Shown here: positions 37,425 through 45,272 of the stretch, in pieces
How positions within the stretch are numbered: the stretch's first letter is position 1
Layout: each line of letters opens with the position of its first letter
Assembly: GCF_035825295.1 (NCBI RefSeq)
Contig: NZ_JAYMGI010000002.1
Location: 1,590,001 to 1,654,000 of the forward strand
Direction of reading: 5' to 3'
DNA: 64,000 nucleotides
Source of the DNA: Actinacidiphila sp. DG2A-62
GTDB lineage: Bacteria; Actinomycetota; Actinomycetes; Streptomycetales; Streptomycetaceae
Made by a program: the position numbers and the translations under genes
The notes under the pieces: generated by a model
What the model was told of the DNA's origin: nothing
Databases searched by the model: none
What the model saw: the letters and a program-made list of their open reading frames with translations, nothing else

Positions 37425-37798
37425 TGGACCCTTCCCTCGTCCTTGCGCCGGCCGGACGCCGCGGCGTGGAGGCGCTCGACCTCGACGGCGACCTCGGGTA
37501 CGTCCATGCCGGTCAGCGCCTCGACCTTCGCGGTGACATGGCGGCGCACCCGGCCGCACACCGCGCCGATGTCGGTCGGGTAACCCAGTTCCAGGGTCAG
37601 CCGCAGGCGCGCGGAGTTCTTGCGGACCGACACCGTGGCGTGCGGGGTCGCGTCACGCGGCACCAGGTCCGCGCCGGGCGCGTCGCCCAGCACCTCGCCG
37701 GCCGCCTGCGCGGCGATCTTCGCGATCACCCGGTCGGCGATCCGCAGGCTGCCGCGCTCGGCGGCGGGCAGCGGCTGCGCCGGCACCGCCGCCCCCAT
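37421..37798 (-). CDS. Asp23/Gls24-family envelope stress protein (second copy)
   Basis: A 125-residue Asp23 domain: RIADRVIAKIAAQAAGEVLG, VRKNSARLRLTLELGYPTDIGAVCGRVRRHVTAKVEALTGMDVPEVAVEVERL. Such proteins form membrane-associated assemblies that respond to cell-envelope stress in Firmicutes. Its ATG overlaps the stop of the DUF2273 gene by one base (37798), and its stop overlaps the next start. Confidence 0.9.
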   Translation of the reverse strand: MGAAVPAQPLPAAERGSLRIADRVIAKIAAQAAGEVLGDAPGADLVPRDATPHATVSVRKNSARLRLTLELGYPTDIGAVCGRVRRHVTAKVEALTGMDVPEVAVEVERLHAAASGRRKDEGRVQ

Positions 37799-38001
37799 CA
37801 GCGCCGCCGGTCGCGGTCACGGTCGCGCGAGCGGAAGAACTCGCCCGGCTCGATGTCCCCGTCGAGGAACTTGCCCGCCACGAAACCGACCGCGCCGAGC
37901 GCCGCGACCAGCAGGAAGGCCCCGAAGCCGCCGAAATAACCGGCGAACCCGAGCGCCATCCCGACGACCAGTCCGATCACCGCCATGCTCATCCCGCGCA
38001 C
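37798..38001 (-). CDS. DUF2273-like small membrane protein
   Basis: A 67-residue protein with two membrane helices (MAVIGLVVGMALGFAGYFGGFGAFLLVAALGAVGFVAGKFLDGDI) and a charged tail (RSRDRDRDRRR), typical of the small partner encoded beside Asp23. GTG 38001 is chosen since AGGGG precedes it by five bases; ATG 37992 and 37986 are alternatives. Confidence 0.85.
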   Translation of the reverse strand: MRGMSMAVIGLVVGMALGFAGYFGGFGAFLLVAALGAVGFVAGKFLDGDIEPGEFFRSRDRDRDRRR

Positions 38002-38035
38002 TGTGTCCCCTCACCTGGGCCTGACCGCCGCCGAC

Positions 38036-38539
38036 TTATTGAACCCGCTGCTCGCGCTCGTCGTCGTCCTCCTCGTCGGGCAGCTTCACATCGCCCACCG
38101 CGACGTTGACCTCGACGACCTCGAGACCGGTCATCCGCTCCACGGCCGCGATGACGTTCTCCCGCACGGCGCGGGCGACGTCGACGATGGACACGCCGTA
38201 GTCGACCACGATGTCCAGGTCCAGGGCCGTCTGCACCTCGCCGACCTCGGCCTTGACGCCGCGGCTGACCGAGCCGCGGCCACCGGGCACGCGGTCGCGG
38301 ACCGCGCCGAAGGTACGGGACAGGCCGGTGCCCATGGCGTGCACGCCGACCACGTCGCGCGCCGCCAGACCGGCGATCTTCTCCACCACGCCGTCGGCGA
38401 TGGTGGTGCGGCCGCGGCTCGCCGGGTCGCCCAGGGCCTTGCGGCCGGAACCGCCCGCGCTGCCCTTGTCCAGCGTCCTGCCCTCCGTCGAGCCGACGCC
38501 CTCCGGCTCGGGCCTGCCCTGCTGTGCGGTCTCGGTCAT
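38036..38539 (-). CDS. Asp23/Gls24-family envelope stress protein (first copy)
   Basis: A 167-residue protein. A disordered N-terminal ~45 residues is followed by the Asp23 domain: TTIADGVVEKIAGLAARDVVGVHAM, EVGEVQTALDLDIVVDYGVSIVDVARAVRENVIAAVERMTGLEVVEVNVAVGDVKLP, and an acidic tail DEEDDDEREQ. ATG 38539. First gene of the minus-strand unit Asp23 - DUF2273 - Asp23 - DUF6286 - AmaP. Divergent from the frameshifted gene at 38679; the 139-bp gap should hold the promoters for both. Confidence 0.92.
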   Translation of the reverse strand: MTETAQQGRPEPEGVGSTEGRTLDKGSAGGSGRKALGDPASRGRTTIADGVVEKIAGLAARDVVGVHAMGTGLSRTFGAVRDRVPGGRGSVSRGVKAEVGEVQTALDLDIVVDYGVSIVDVARAVRENVIAAVERMTGLEVVEVNVAVGDVKLPDEEDDDEREQRVQ

Positions 38540-38678
38540 CGCGAGTCGTCCCTTCGTCTGGGCTGCTCCGTGCCCCAGACTATGTGCGCATGCCCGGTGG
38601 CGCTGCGCGGATGCGGCCACAGGGCTTCACCGACCCCCCGAACGAGTGGTCGGTACGGACGGAAGGCGGTGCGCGGGC

Positions 38679-39417
38679 ATGGACCGGTTGGCCAGGACGG
38701 TACGGCAGCAGGTGGCTCTCGGGCGACTCCTTCCGCTGGGCGGCGCGGGCGATCCGGCCTGGATCGCGGAGAGCGCGGCGGTGCGGCTGTTGCGGGGCGC
38801 GGCGGCGGGGGTCGTGGGGGTGCGGGTCGGGCGGGTGGCGGTCGCGCCGGCGGACGAGGAGGCGGCGGCGCCCGGGGCTGCTCCGGCGGGGGCGCCGCTG
38901 GGCGCGTTGCCGCATCTGCCGCTGCGGGTCGACGCGGCGTTCGAGGCCGCGGCCGGGGAGCCGGTGCAGGTCGCCGCGGAGCGGCTGCGGGAGGCGCTCT
39001 GGGCGGCGGCGCGGGACGCGGTCGGGCTCGACGTGGTGGTGGTCGACCTGCGGGTCACCGGGCTCATCGAGGACGGCGACGGGCCCGGCGCGGAGCCGGG
39101 TCCCGAGGCGGCTGAGCCGGCTGGAGCCGGCTGAGGCTTCCGAGGCTTCCGAGGAGGTGGGGCCGGGGATCGTGCGGACCGAGGCGGAGGCCGCGGCGGC
39201 GGCGGTGCGGGCGGTGCCGGGGGTTGCCCGGCTGTCCGGGCGACTGGTGGGCCTCGGGCCCGGGGTGCGGGTCGTCGCGGGGCCCGGCGGGGCGACGGCG
39301 GTCCAGGTCCAGATCGAGGTCGCGCCCGGTCACGTCCCCCTCCGCGTGGCCCGCGACGCGGCGGGCGCTGCCCGCTCCGCGACGAACGCCGCGACGGCGG
39401 CGGTCGTCGTCACCTGA
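38679..39417 (+). pseudogene. two-domain Asp23-neighbour protein (P10-like), frameshifted
   Basis: The first part (ATG 38679, DRLARTVRQQVALGRLLPLGGAGDPAWIAESAAVRLL ... LDVVVVDLRVTGLIED) and the second part (IVRTEAEAAAAAVRAVPGVARLSGRLVGLGPGVRVV ... VPLRVARDAAGAARSATNAATAAVVVT) are in different frames. Each is a short alkaline-shock-like half. The join is at 39121-39124, where GAGCCGGCT is followed by one G too many; deleting it gives EPAEPAEASEASEEV and one open frame. Streptomycetes commonly have one such protein (annotated, from memory, as nucleopolyhedrovirus P10 family) beside the Asp23 operon, so I read this as one gene with a single-base insertion or sequence error. Confidence 0.75.
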
Positions 39418-39450
39418 CCCCGCTCCCGGCTGCGCGTGCGGTTCGGGGTC

Positions 39451-39771
39451 GCGCCGGATTCCCGTCTGCCCCGCGGGGGGTCCGTTGCCGGCTGCCCCGC
39501 CGTAAGTGGTTGCTCGCGCAGTTCCCCGCGCCCCTTTCGGGGTCCCGTCTGCCCGGCCGGCTCGCTGCCGTCTGTCACGCCGCGGGTGGCTGGTCGCGCA
39601 GTTCCCCGCGCCCCTGTTGTGGTTGCCCGCCGCGGGCACGGTGCTGTCCCCCTGCGGGCGTGGAGTCGGCGCCCGACGCGGACCGACAGGGGCGCGGGGA
39701 ACTGCGCCAGCAACCCGCCACCGACGGCGCAGCCGGCAACGAACGCCGCGGGGCAGACGGGAATCCGGCGC
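39451..39771. repeat. composite inverted repeat element, copy A
   Basis: The 405-bp gap 39418-39822 has no gene. It is bounded by GCGCCGGATTCCCGTCTGCC (39451-39470) and its exact reverse complement (39752-39771). Inside are GCGCAGTTCCCCGCGCCCC at 39516-39534 and 39596-39614 and its reverse complement at 39689-39707. Positions 39547-39707 match the reverse complement of 43292-43452 (copy B) at 159 of 161 bases. Confidence 0.92.
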
Positions 39772-39822
39772 GGCCCCGAAACCGCACGCGCAGCCCCCCG
39801 CGGCGCACGCCAGACCGCGGGA

Positions 39823-40617
39823 TCAGTCGGCGGCGAGGCCGGCCAGATCGCGGAGCCTGCGGGCCTGGGCCGCGCGCTCCGCGGCGTACTGCTCGGCCTC
39901 AGCCGCGGACGCGGCGCTCCGCAACAGCGCCTTGGTCTCGTTGACAGCCCCCCGCGGAGCCGCCAGCAGCGCCGCGGTGAGATCGGCCACCGCCCCGTCG
40001 AGCTCCCCCGCGGGAACGACCAGGTTCGCGAGCCCGAGCCGCTCCGCCTCGGCCCCCCGTACGAACCGCCCGGTGACACAGATCTCCAGCGCCCGCCCGT
40101 ACCCGACCAGGTCCACCAGCGGCTTGGTGCCGGTGAGGTCCGGCACCAGGCCGAGACCGGTCTCGCGCATGGCGAACTGGACGTCGTCCGCGCACACCCG
40201 CAGATCGCAGGCGAGCGCGAGCTGGAACCCCGCACCGATCGCATGGCCCTGGACGGCCGCGACGGTGATCAGGTCGGTGCGCCGCCACCAGGTGAACGCC
40301 TCCTGGTACCCGGCGATGGCGGCGTCCAGCTCCTTGTCGGAGCCGCGCGCGAGATCGAGGAACGACGGCTCGCCGTCGAAACCCTCGGGCGTGAACGCCT
40401 GCCGGTCGAGTCCGGCCGAGAACGAGACGCCCTCGGCCCGCAGCACCACGACCCGTACATTCCCCGGCAGCAGCCGGCCCGCCTCGGCGAGCGCCCGCCA
40501 CACCGCGGGCGACTGCGCGTTGCGCTTGGCCGGATTGCACAGGGTGACGTGGGCGACGGCGTCGTCCAGCGTGAGCCGGACACCGTCGCGTTCGAGCAAC
40601 GTGTTGGCTTCGGGCAT
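39823..40617 (-). CDS. enoyl-CoA hydratase/isomerase-family protein
   Basis: A 264-residue crotonase-fold enzyme. The oxyanion-hole motifs are FSAGLDRQAF and QGHAIGAGFQLALACDLRVCADD, followed by FAMRETGLGLVPDLTGTKPLVDLVGYGRALEICVTGR. The position often held by the first hydratase Glu is in VQGHAIGAG (no Glu there) and the second in ETGLG, so whether it acts as hydratase, isomerase or hydrolase cannot be settled here. ATG 40617, with GGAGG at about eight bases upstream. Single gene between copy A of the repeat and gbn. Confidence 0.9.
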   Translation of the reverse strand: MPEANTLLERDGVRLTLDDAVAHVTLCNPAKRNAQSPAVWRALAEAGRLLPGNVRVVVLRAEGVSFSAGLDRQAFTPEGFDGEPSFLDLARGSDKELDAAIAGYQEAFTWWRRTDLITVAAVQGHAIGAGFQLALACDLRVCADDVQFAMRETGLGLVPDLTGTKPLVDLVGYGRALEICVTGRFVRGAEAERLGLANLVVPAGELDGAVADLTAALLAAPRGAVNETKALLRSAASAAEAEQYAAERAAQARRLRDLAGLAAD

Positions 40618-40696
40618 CGGGGCACCTCCGTGCGGACCGCGGGCTGATTACCGAAGGGTAACCATTCGCGGCCGGCGGGTGTGTCCCGGCCCCGGA

Positions 40697-40918
40697 TCAG
40701 GCCGCGGCGGCCTTCTTGCCCCGCGTGGCGCCGCCGCGACCGCGCAGGGTCACGCCGGACTCGCTGAGCATCCGGTGCACGAACCCGTACGAGCGGCCGG
40801 TCTCCTCGGCCAGCGCGCGGATGCTCGCACCGGAGTCGTACTTCTTCTTCAGGTCTGCCGCGAGCTTCTCGCGCGCCGGGCCGGTCACCCGGCTGCCCTT
40901 CTTCAGAGTCTCGGCCAC
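40697..40918 (-). CDS. gbn: GATC-binding nucleoid-associated protein Gbn
   Basis: A 73-residue basic helix-turn-helix protein: MAETLKKGSRVTGPAREKLAADLKKKYDSGASIRALAEETGRSYGFVHRMLSESGVTLRGRGGATRGKKAAAA is nearly the same as S. coelicolor SCO1839 as I recall it, which was described as a nucleoid protein that binds GATC and affects development. The HTH is at ~30-58 (SIRALAEETGRSYGFVHRML), with Lys-rich ends. ATG 40918, with GGAGG eight to twelve bases upstream (CCTGGAGGAGGCACGG). GATC sites lie in its own upstream region, so self-binding is possible. Confidence 0.93.
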   Translation of the reverse strand: MAETLKKGSRVTGPAREKLAADLKKKYDSGASIRALAEETGRSYGFVHRMLSESGVTLRGRGGATRGKKAAAA

Positions 40919-41368
40919 CCGTGCCTCCTCCAGGGAAGTGCGCTATGGAACTCTCATGATCACCCCTCGACGCGTTCCTGACCACCCATTCGACAAGGTC
41001 CATCACCGGACATTCGCAGTGTGAATGCGGCGATAGCCCGGCCCGGGAAGGCCGCGCGCCGGGGATTTCCGGTCCCGCTTTTCCCCCACGGGAACCGACC
41101 TCGGCGAATACCGGCAGGTCAGATGCGGTCGGTAAGGAGTTTGCCGACGTCACACGGCTGATCGCGGGCCGGCCGGGCCCGCGCGAGTGCCGACGGGCCG
41201 CGGTACCAGCCGGACTCACGCAGATGAAGGATCAACGATGGGCCGAATGATCCATTCGGGTTCCACCGCGGCGCCGTCCGGGGCCTCCGGCCGGGGCGCG
41301 CGCCTGCCCGACCGGGCCGGATGCGTGCCCGGTCGGGGCGCGAACCCCGGCCGGGCCGCCCGCCGCGG
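40919..41368. other. gene-free region upstream of gbn with a palindrome
   Basis: A 450-bp gap between the gbn start and the ABC-F stop. It holds GATC sites near gbn and a perfect inverted repeat CCGAATG-ATC-CATTCGG at 41243-41259 that also encloses GATC. The small open frame starting at ATG 41238 runs into the ABC-F gene on the opposite strand and is not credible. No other gene seen. Confidence 0.5.
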
Positions 41369-42967
41369 TCAGGCGAGGGCGACCAGGTCCGCGTACTCCT
41401 TGCCCCACAGGTCCTCGACGCCGTCCGGGAGCAGGATGATCCGCTCCGGCTGCAGCGCCTCCACCGCGCCCTCGTCGTGGGTCACCAGCACGACCGCGCC
41501 GGTGAAGGTGTGCAGCGCGCCGAGGATCTCCTCGCGGCTGGCCGGGTCCAGGTTGTTGGTGGGCTCGTCCAGCAGCAGGACGTTGGCGCTGGAGACCACC
41601 AGCGCGGCGAGCGCCAGCCGGGTCTTCTCGCCGCCGGAGAGCACCCCGGCCGGCTTGTCGACGTCGTCGCCGGAGAAGAGGAACGAGCCGAGGATCTTGC
41701 GGATCTCCGCCAGGTCGGTGTCCGGCGCGGCGGAGCGCATGTTCTCCAGGACCGTACGGTCGGGGTCGAGCGTCTCGTGCTCCTGGGCGTAGTAACCCAG
41801 CTTCAGCCCGTGCCCGGGGGTGACCTCGCCGGTGTCGGGCTGCTCCACGCCGGCCAGCAGCCGCAGCAGCGTGGTCTTGCCGGCGCCGTTCAGCCCGAGG
41901 ATGACCACCCGGGAGCCGCGGTCGACGGCCAGGTCGACGTCGGTGAAGATCTCCAGCGAGCCGTAGGACTTGGACAGGCCGCTGGCCATCAGCGGCGTCT
42001 TGCCGCAGGGCGCAGGCTCGGGGAAGCGCAGCTTGGCTACCTTGTCGGACTGCCGGACCTCTTCCAGACCGGACAGCAGCTTCTCCGCGCGGCGCGCCAT
42101 GTTCTGCGCGGCGACCGTCTTGGTGGCCTTGGCGCGCATCTTGTCGGCCTGGGAATTGAGCGCGGCGGCTTTCTTCTCGGCATTCGCCCGCTCGCGCCTG
42201 CGGCGTTTCTCGTCGGCCTCGCGCTGCTGCTGGTAGAGCTTCCAGCCCATGTTGTAGACGTCGATGCGGGAACGGTTCGCGTCGAGGTAGAAGACCTTGT
42301 TCACGACCGTCTCGATGAGGTTCACGTCGTGGGAGATGACGATGAATCCGCCGCGGTACGTCTTGAGGTAATCGCGCAGCCAGGCGATCGAGTCGGCGTC
42401 GAGGTGGTTCGTCGGCTCGTCGAGCAGCAGGGTGTCGGCGTCGGAGAAGAGAATCCTGGCCAGTTCCACCCGGCGGCGCTGGCCGCCGGAGAGGGTGTGC
42501 AGGGGCTGGCCGAGCACGCGGTCGGGCAGGCCGAGCGCGGCGGCGATGGTGGCGGCCTCGGCTTCGGCGGCATAACCGCCCTTGGTGAGGAATTCGGTTT
42601 CCAGCCGGGCGTACTTCTTCATCGCGTTGTCGCGGGTGGCGCCCTTTCCGTTGGCCATCCGCTCTTCGTTCTCACGCATTTTGCGGAGCACGGTGTCCAG
42701 GCCGCGGGCGGAGAGCACGCGGTCGCGCGCGAGGGTGTCGAGGTCGCCGGTGCGGGGGTCCTGCGGGAGGTAGCCGACCTGGCCGGAGACGGCGACGCTG
42801 CCGGCGGCGGGCTGGCCCTCGCCGGCCAGCACCTTGGTCAGGGTGGTCTTGCCCGCGCCGTTGCGGCCGACCAGGCCGATGCGGTCGCCCTTGGCGACGC
42901 GGAACGAGGCGGACTCGATGAGGATGCGGGCGCCGGCGCGCAGTTCGATGCCGGTGGCAGTGATCAC
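41369..42967 (-). CDS. ABC-F family ATPase (translation/ribosome-protection type)
   Basis: A 532-residue protein with two ATPase domains and no membrane segments. NBD1 has GRNGAGKTT (residues 34-42), LSGGQRRRVEL and LLLDEPTNHLD. The inter-domain helical linker is ~230-320 (YQQQREADEKRRRRERANAEKKAAALNSQADKMRAKATKT). NBD2 has GLNGAGKTT, LSGGEKTRLAL and LLLDEPTNNLDP. ABC-F proteins act on ribosomes: housekeeping translation factors or antibiotic-resistance proteins. The linker here is of Uup/EttA-like modest length. The GTG start has GGAG twelve bases upstream. A 186-bp leader with a possible leader peptide precedes it. Confidence 0.94.
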   Translation of the reverse strand: MITATGIELRAGARILIESASFRVAKGDRIGLVGRNGAGKTTLTKVLAGEGQPAAGSVAVSGQVGYLPQDPRTGDLDTLARDRVLSARGLDTVLRKMRENEERMANGKGATRDNAMKKYARLETEFLTKGGYAAEAEAATIAAALGLPDRVLGQPLHTLSGGQRRRVELARILFSDADTLLLDEPTNHLDADSIAWLRDYLKTYRGGFIVISHDVNLIETVVNKVFYLDANRSRIDVYNMGWKLYQQQREADEKRRRRERANAEKKAAALNSQADKMRAKATKTVAAQNMARRAEKLLSGLEEVRQSDKVAKLRFPEPAPCGKTPLMASGLSKSYGSLEIFTDVDLAVDRGSRVVILGLNGAGKTTLLRLLAGVEQPDTGEVTPGHGLKLGYYAQEHETLDPDRTVLENMRSAAPDTDLAEIRKILGSFLFSGDDVDKPAGVLSGGEKTRLALAALVVSSANVLLLDEPTNNLDPASREEILGALHTFTGAVVLVTHDEGAVEALQPERIILLPDGVEDLWGKEYADLVALA

Positions 42968-43129
42968 GGGAGGAAGCTCCAGGTTGTGCGGGGCGCTGCG
43001 CTGGCTTTCGGGGCCTTGGCTGAGCTTCGGCTCGGCCGTGCGGTTGTGCTCGGCGGTGGTCGGCCGTGCTCGGCGTGTGCGCGGGCGTCCCTGGCGGGCG
43101 GCGGGGTGGGTGCGGGGTGCGCCTGGGGC

Positions 43130-43153
43130 TCAATCGAGGAGGAAGACTGCCAT
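43130..43153 (-). CDS. possible leaderless 7-codon leader peptide upstream of the ABC-F gene
   Basis: On the minus strand a frame MAVFLLD-stop starts at 43153. A -10-like TAGAAT (43165-43160) ends six bases before the ATG, so transcription would begin at or next to the ATG (leaderless mRNA). The remaining 162 bases up to the ABC-F start could fold. Short leader peptides regulate several antibiotic-responsive ABC-F genes by ribosome stalling. No -35 box is clear, so this is a suggestion only. Confidence 0.3.
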   Translation of the reverse strand: MAVFLLD

Positions 43154-43227
43154 GCGGCCATTCTACGGTGCGGGCGCAACCGGTTTGCGTCACCGGTCCG
43201 CGCGGGGCTGCGCGGGCGTCCAAGGTT

Positions 43228-43626
43228 GCGCCGGATTCGCGTCTGCCCCACGGGGGTCCGCTGCCGGCTGCGCCGCCGTGCCGGGCTGGTCGCGCAGTTC
43301 CCCGCGCCCCTGTCGGTCCGCGTCGGGCGCCGACTCCACGCCCGCAGGGGGACAGCACCGTGCCCGCGGCGCGCAACCACAACAGGGGCGCGGGGAACTG
43401 CGCGACCAGCCACCTGCGGCGTGACAGACGGCAGCGAGCCGGCCGGGCAGACGTGGCCCCGAAGGGGCGCGGGGAACTGCGCGAGCAACCACCTACGGCG
43501 GGGCAGACGGCAGCGGACCGGCTGGGGCAGACGTGGCCCCGAAGGGGCGCGGGGAACTGCGCGAGCAACCACCTACGGCGGGGCAGCCGGCAACGGACGC
43601 CCGCCCGGCAGACGGGAATCCGGCGC
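43228..43626. repeat. composite inverted repeat element, copy B
   Basis: The 744-bp gap 42968-43711 has no other gene besides the possible leader peptide. The element runs from GCGCCGGATTCGCGTCTGCC (43228-43247) to GGCAGACGGGAATCCGGCGC (43607-43626). The core GCGCAGTTCCCCGCGCCCC is at 43292-43310 and its reverse complement at 43385-43403, 43464-43482 and 43544-43562, the last two being an 80-bp tandem duplication (AACCACCTACGGCGGGGCAG units). Positions 43292-43452 equal the reverse complement of copy A with two mismatches. Confidence 0.92.
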
Positions 43627-43711
43627 GACCCACACCGCACGCGCAGCTGGGAGCGGCCGGGCGGGGCAGACGGGAAACCGGCGGGACGCCGAACCGCACG
43701 CGCAGCCGGAC

Positions 43712-45207
43712 TCAGAGTTCGCCGGTGTGGACCTGGAACGCGGCGCGGCGCATGGCCTTGGCCAGGGCCGGGTCGGGGTGCGCCGCGGCGAGGGCCACGA
43801 GGACCTGGACGGTCCGCGGATGCCCGACGTCCCGCACCTCCTGCAGCAGCCCCCGCACCGACCCCTGGACAGCCGTCTCCAAATGGCTGACCAGCAAGTG
43901 GTCCTCCCCGTGGTCCACGACGGCCGCCGCCGTGTCGACCCACAGCCACGTCGCCTCCTCGCGGGTCAGCAGCGACGTCGCCGTATCGGGGTCGGCGCCC
44001 TCGGACTCCGCGAGCCAGAGCACCGCGTAGGGCCGCAGCACCGCCTCGTCGAGGACCGCCCGCACCGCGGGCTCCGCCGCCGCGCCGACCACCCGCAGCG
44101 CCTCGAACGCCAGGCCGCGCAGCAGCGCGTCGTCGCCGCGGGCGGTCTCCAGCAGCTCGGCGACGGCCGGGCCCACCGGTCGGGCCGCCAGCCACGCCTG
44201 GTACTCGGCGCGGGCCGGGCCGGGCGACAGCCGGGCGCAGCCGCGCAGCATGGTGGCCGCGGACTGCTCCATGTGCCCGGCCGGCCCTGCGCGGCGACGC
44301 AGATCTGCTCCAGCTTGACCCACACCGCCCAGCTGCCGAGCGCGGTCAGCGTGACCTCGTCGGGCCGCTGCGGGTCGCGCGGGCGCAGCGCGCCGACCAG
44401 GACCGCGGCGTCCAGCGTCCAGTCGAGCAGCGCGGGCAGCGGGTCGCCGGCGCCGCCGGCCGGCGGCTCGTGGCGCTCCGAGCGCAGCTCCGCGACCCGC
44501 TGGCGCAGCAGATCCAGCAGCGTGTCGATCGGCACCGGCCCGTTGGACAGGTGCAGGAAGGAGAGCAACTGCGGTGCGGCCTCGATGACTTCGGCGACCA
44601 GCGCCGGATCGGGCCCGGTCGCGGCAGAGCCGTTCGCCGATCCGGCGACGTCCCCCTGCGCGGCCCCGCCCAGGCCGCCGCCCCCGCCGCCCCCGCCGCC
44701 CCCGCCGCCCCCGCCGCCCCCGTCGATCCCGTCCGGCCCGCCGGGCAGGAACGGGTGCGCGAGCGACCACGCGTCGAAGAGCGCGACCCAGCCGCGCAGC
44801 ACCGCCGTGTCGTCGGTGTCCCAGGCCCGCAGCCGCCAGCCGGGCCGCGCCGTGCCGTCGTGCAGCTCGATCAGTCCGGACAGTCGCGCGCGGTCCCAGG
44901 CGGTACGGATCTGGCCGGGCGTCAACTCCAGGTCCGCCGCGGCGGCGGCGACGGCGGGGCCGGGCAGTATGCCGGTGGGTCCCGCGGTTCCCGCGCCTGC
45001 GCCGGGTCCGGCGCCCGCCCAGCGGGCCACCCGCGCGGCGTCGGCGAGTTCGACCCGTGCGAGACGCGCGAGTTCGGAGACCGAGGGGGTGCCCTCGGGG
45101 GGGCGCGGAGGCCGGGACCTGCGCGTCGTGGCGGTCCTGCGGGCGGCGGTGAGCGGCCGGCGGGGGACGAGTCGGAGCGGAGTGTCTCGCGGGATACGGG
45201 ACGTCAC
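43712..45207 (-). pseudogene. conserved hypothetical protein, frameshifted
   Basis: A protein of about 498 residues split by one frameshift. Part 1 from GTG 45207 (TSRIPRDTPLRLVPRR) has VSELARLARVELADAARVARW, DLELTPGQIRTAWDRARLSGLIEL, a run of 16 glycines (nine-base repeat, 44669-44722) and ends LGSWAVWVKLEQICVAAQ. Part 2 goes on in another frame: GHMEQSAATMLRGCARLSPGPARAEYQAWLAARPVGPAVAELLETARGDDALLRGLAFEALRVVG, with alpha-helical HEAT-like repeats, to HTGEL. A base appears to be missing in the C/G run at 44277-44287. The N-terminal half resembles helix-turn-helix segments. I do not recognise the family. Confidence 0.7.
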
Positions 45208-45272
45208 CGGATCAGTCTCGCCGCTAGGGGCCCGGATTCCCAAACGCGGCGTCCCCACGGGCCGGTGGGCGC

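Noticed and set aside
41238..41792. A small protein starting MGRMIHSGSTAAP on the + strand
   Set aside because: The frame continues deep into the antisense of the ABC-F gene and has no recognisable family or clear end.
39418..43711. An insertion sequence or transposon bounded by the inverted repeats
   Set aside because: The enclosed genes are conserved core genes and no transposase or target duplication was seen; a dispersed non-coding repeat pair fits better.
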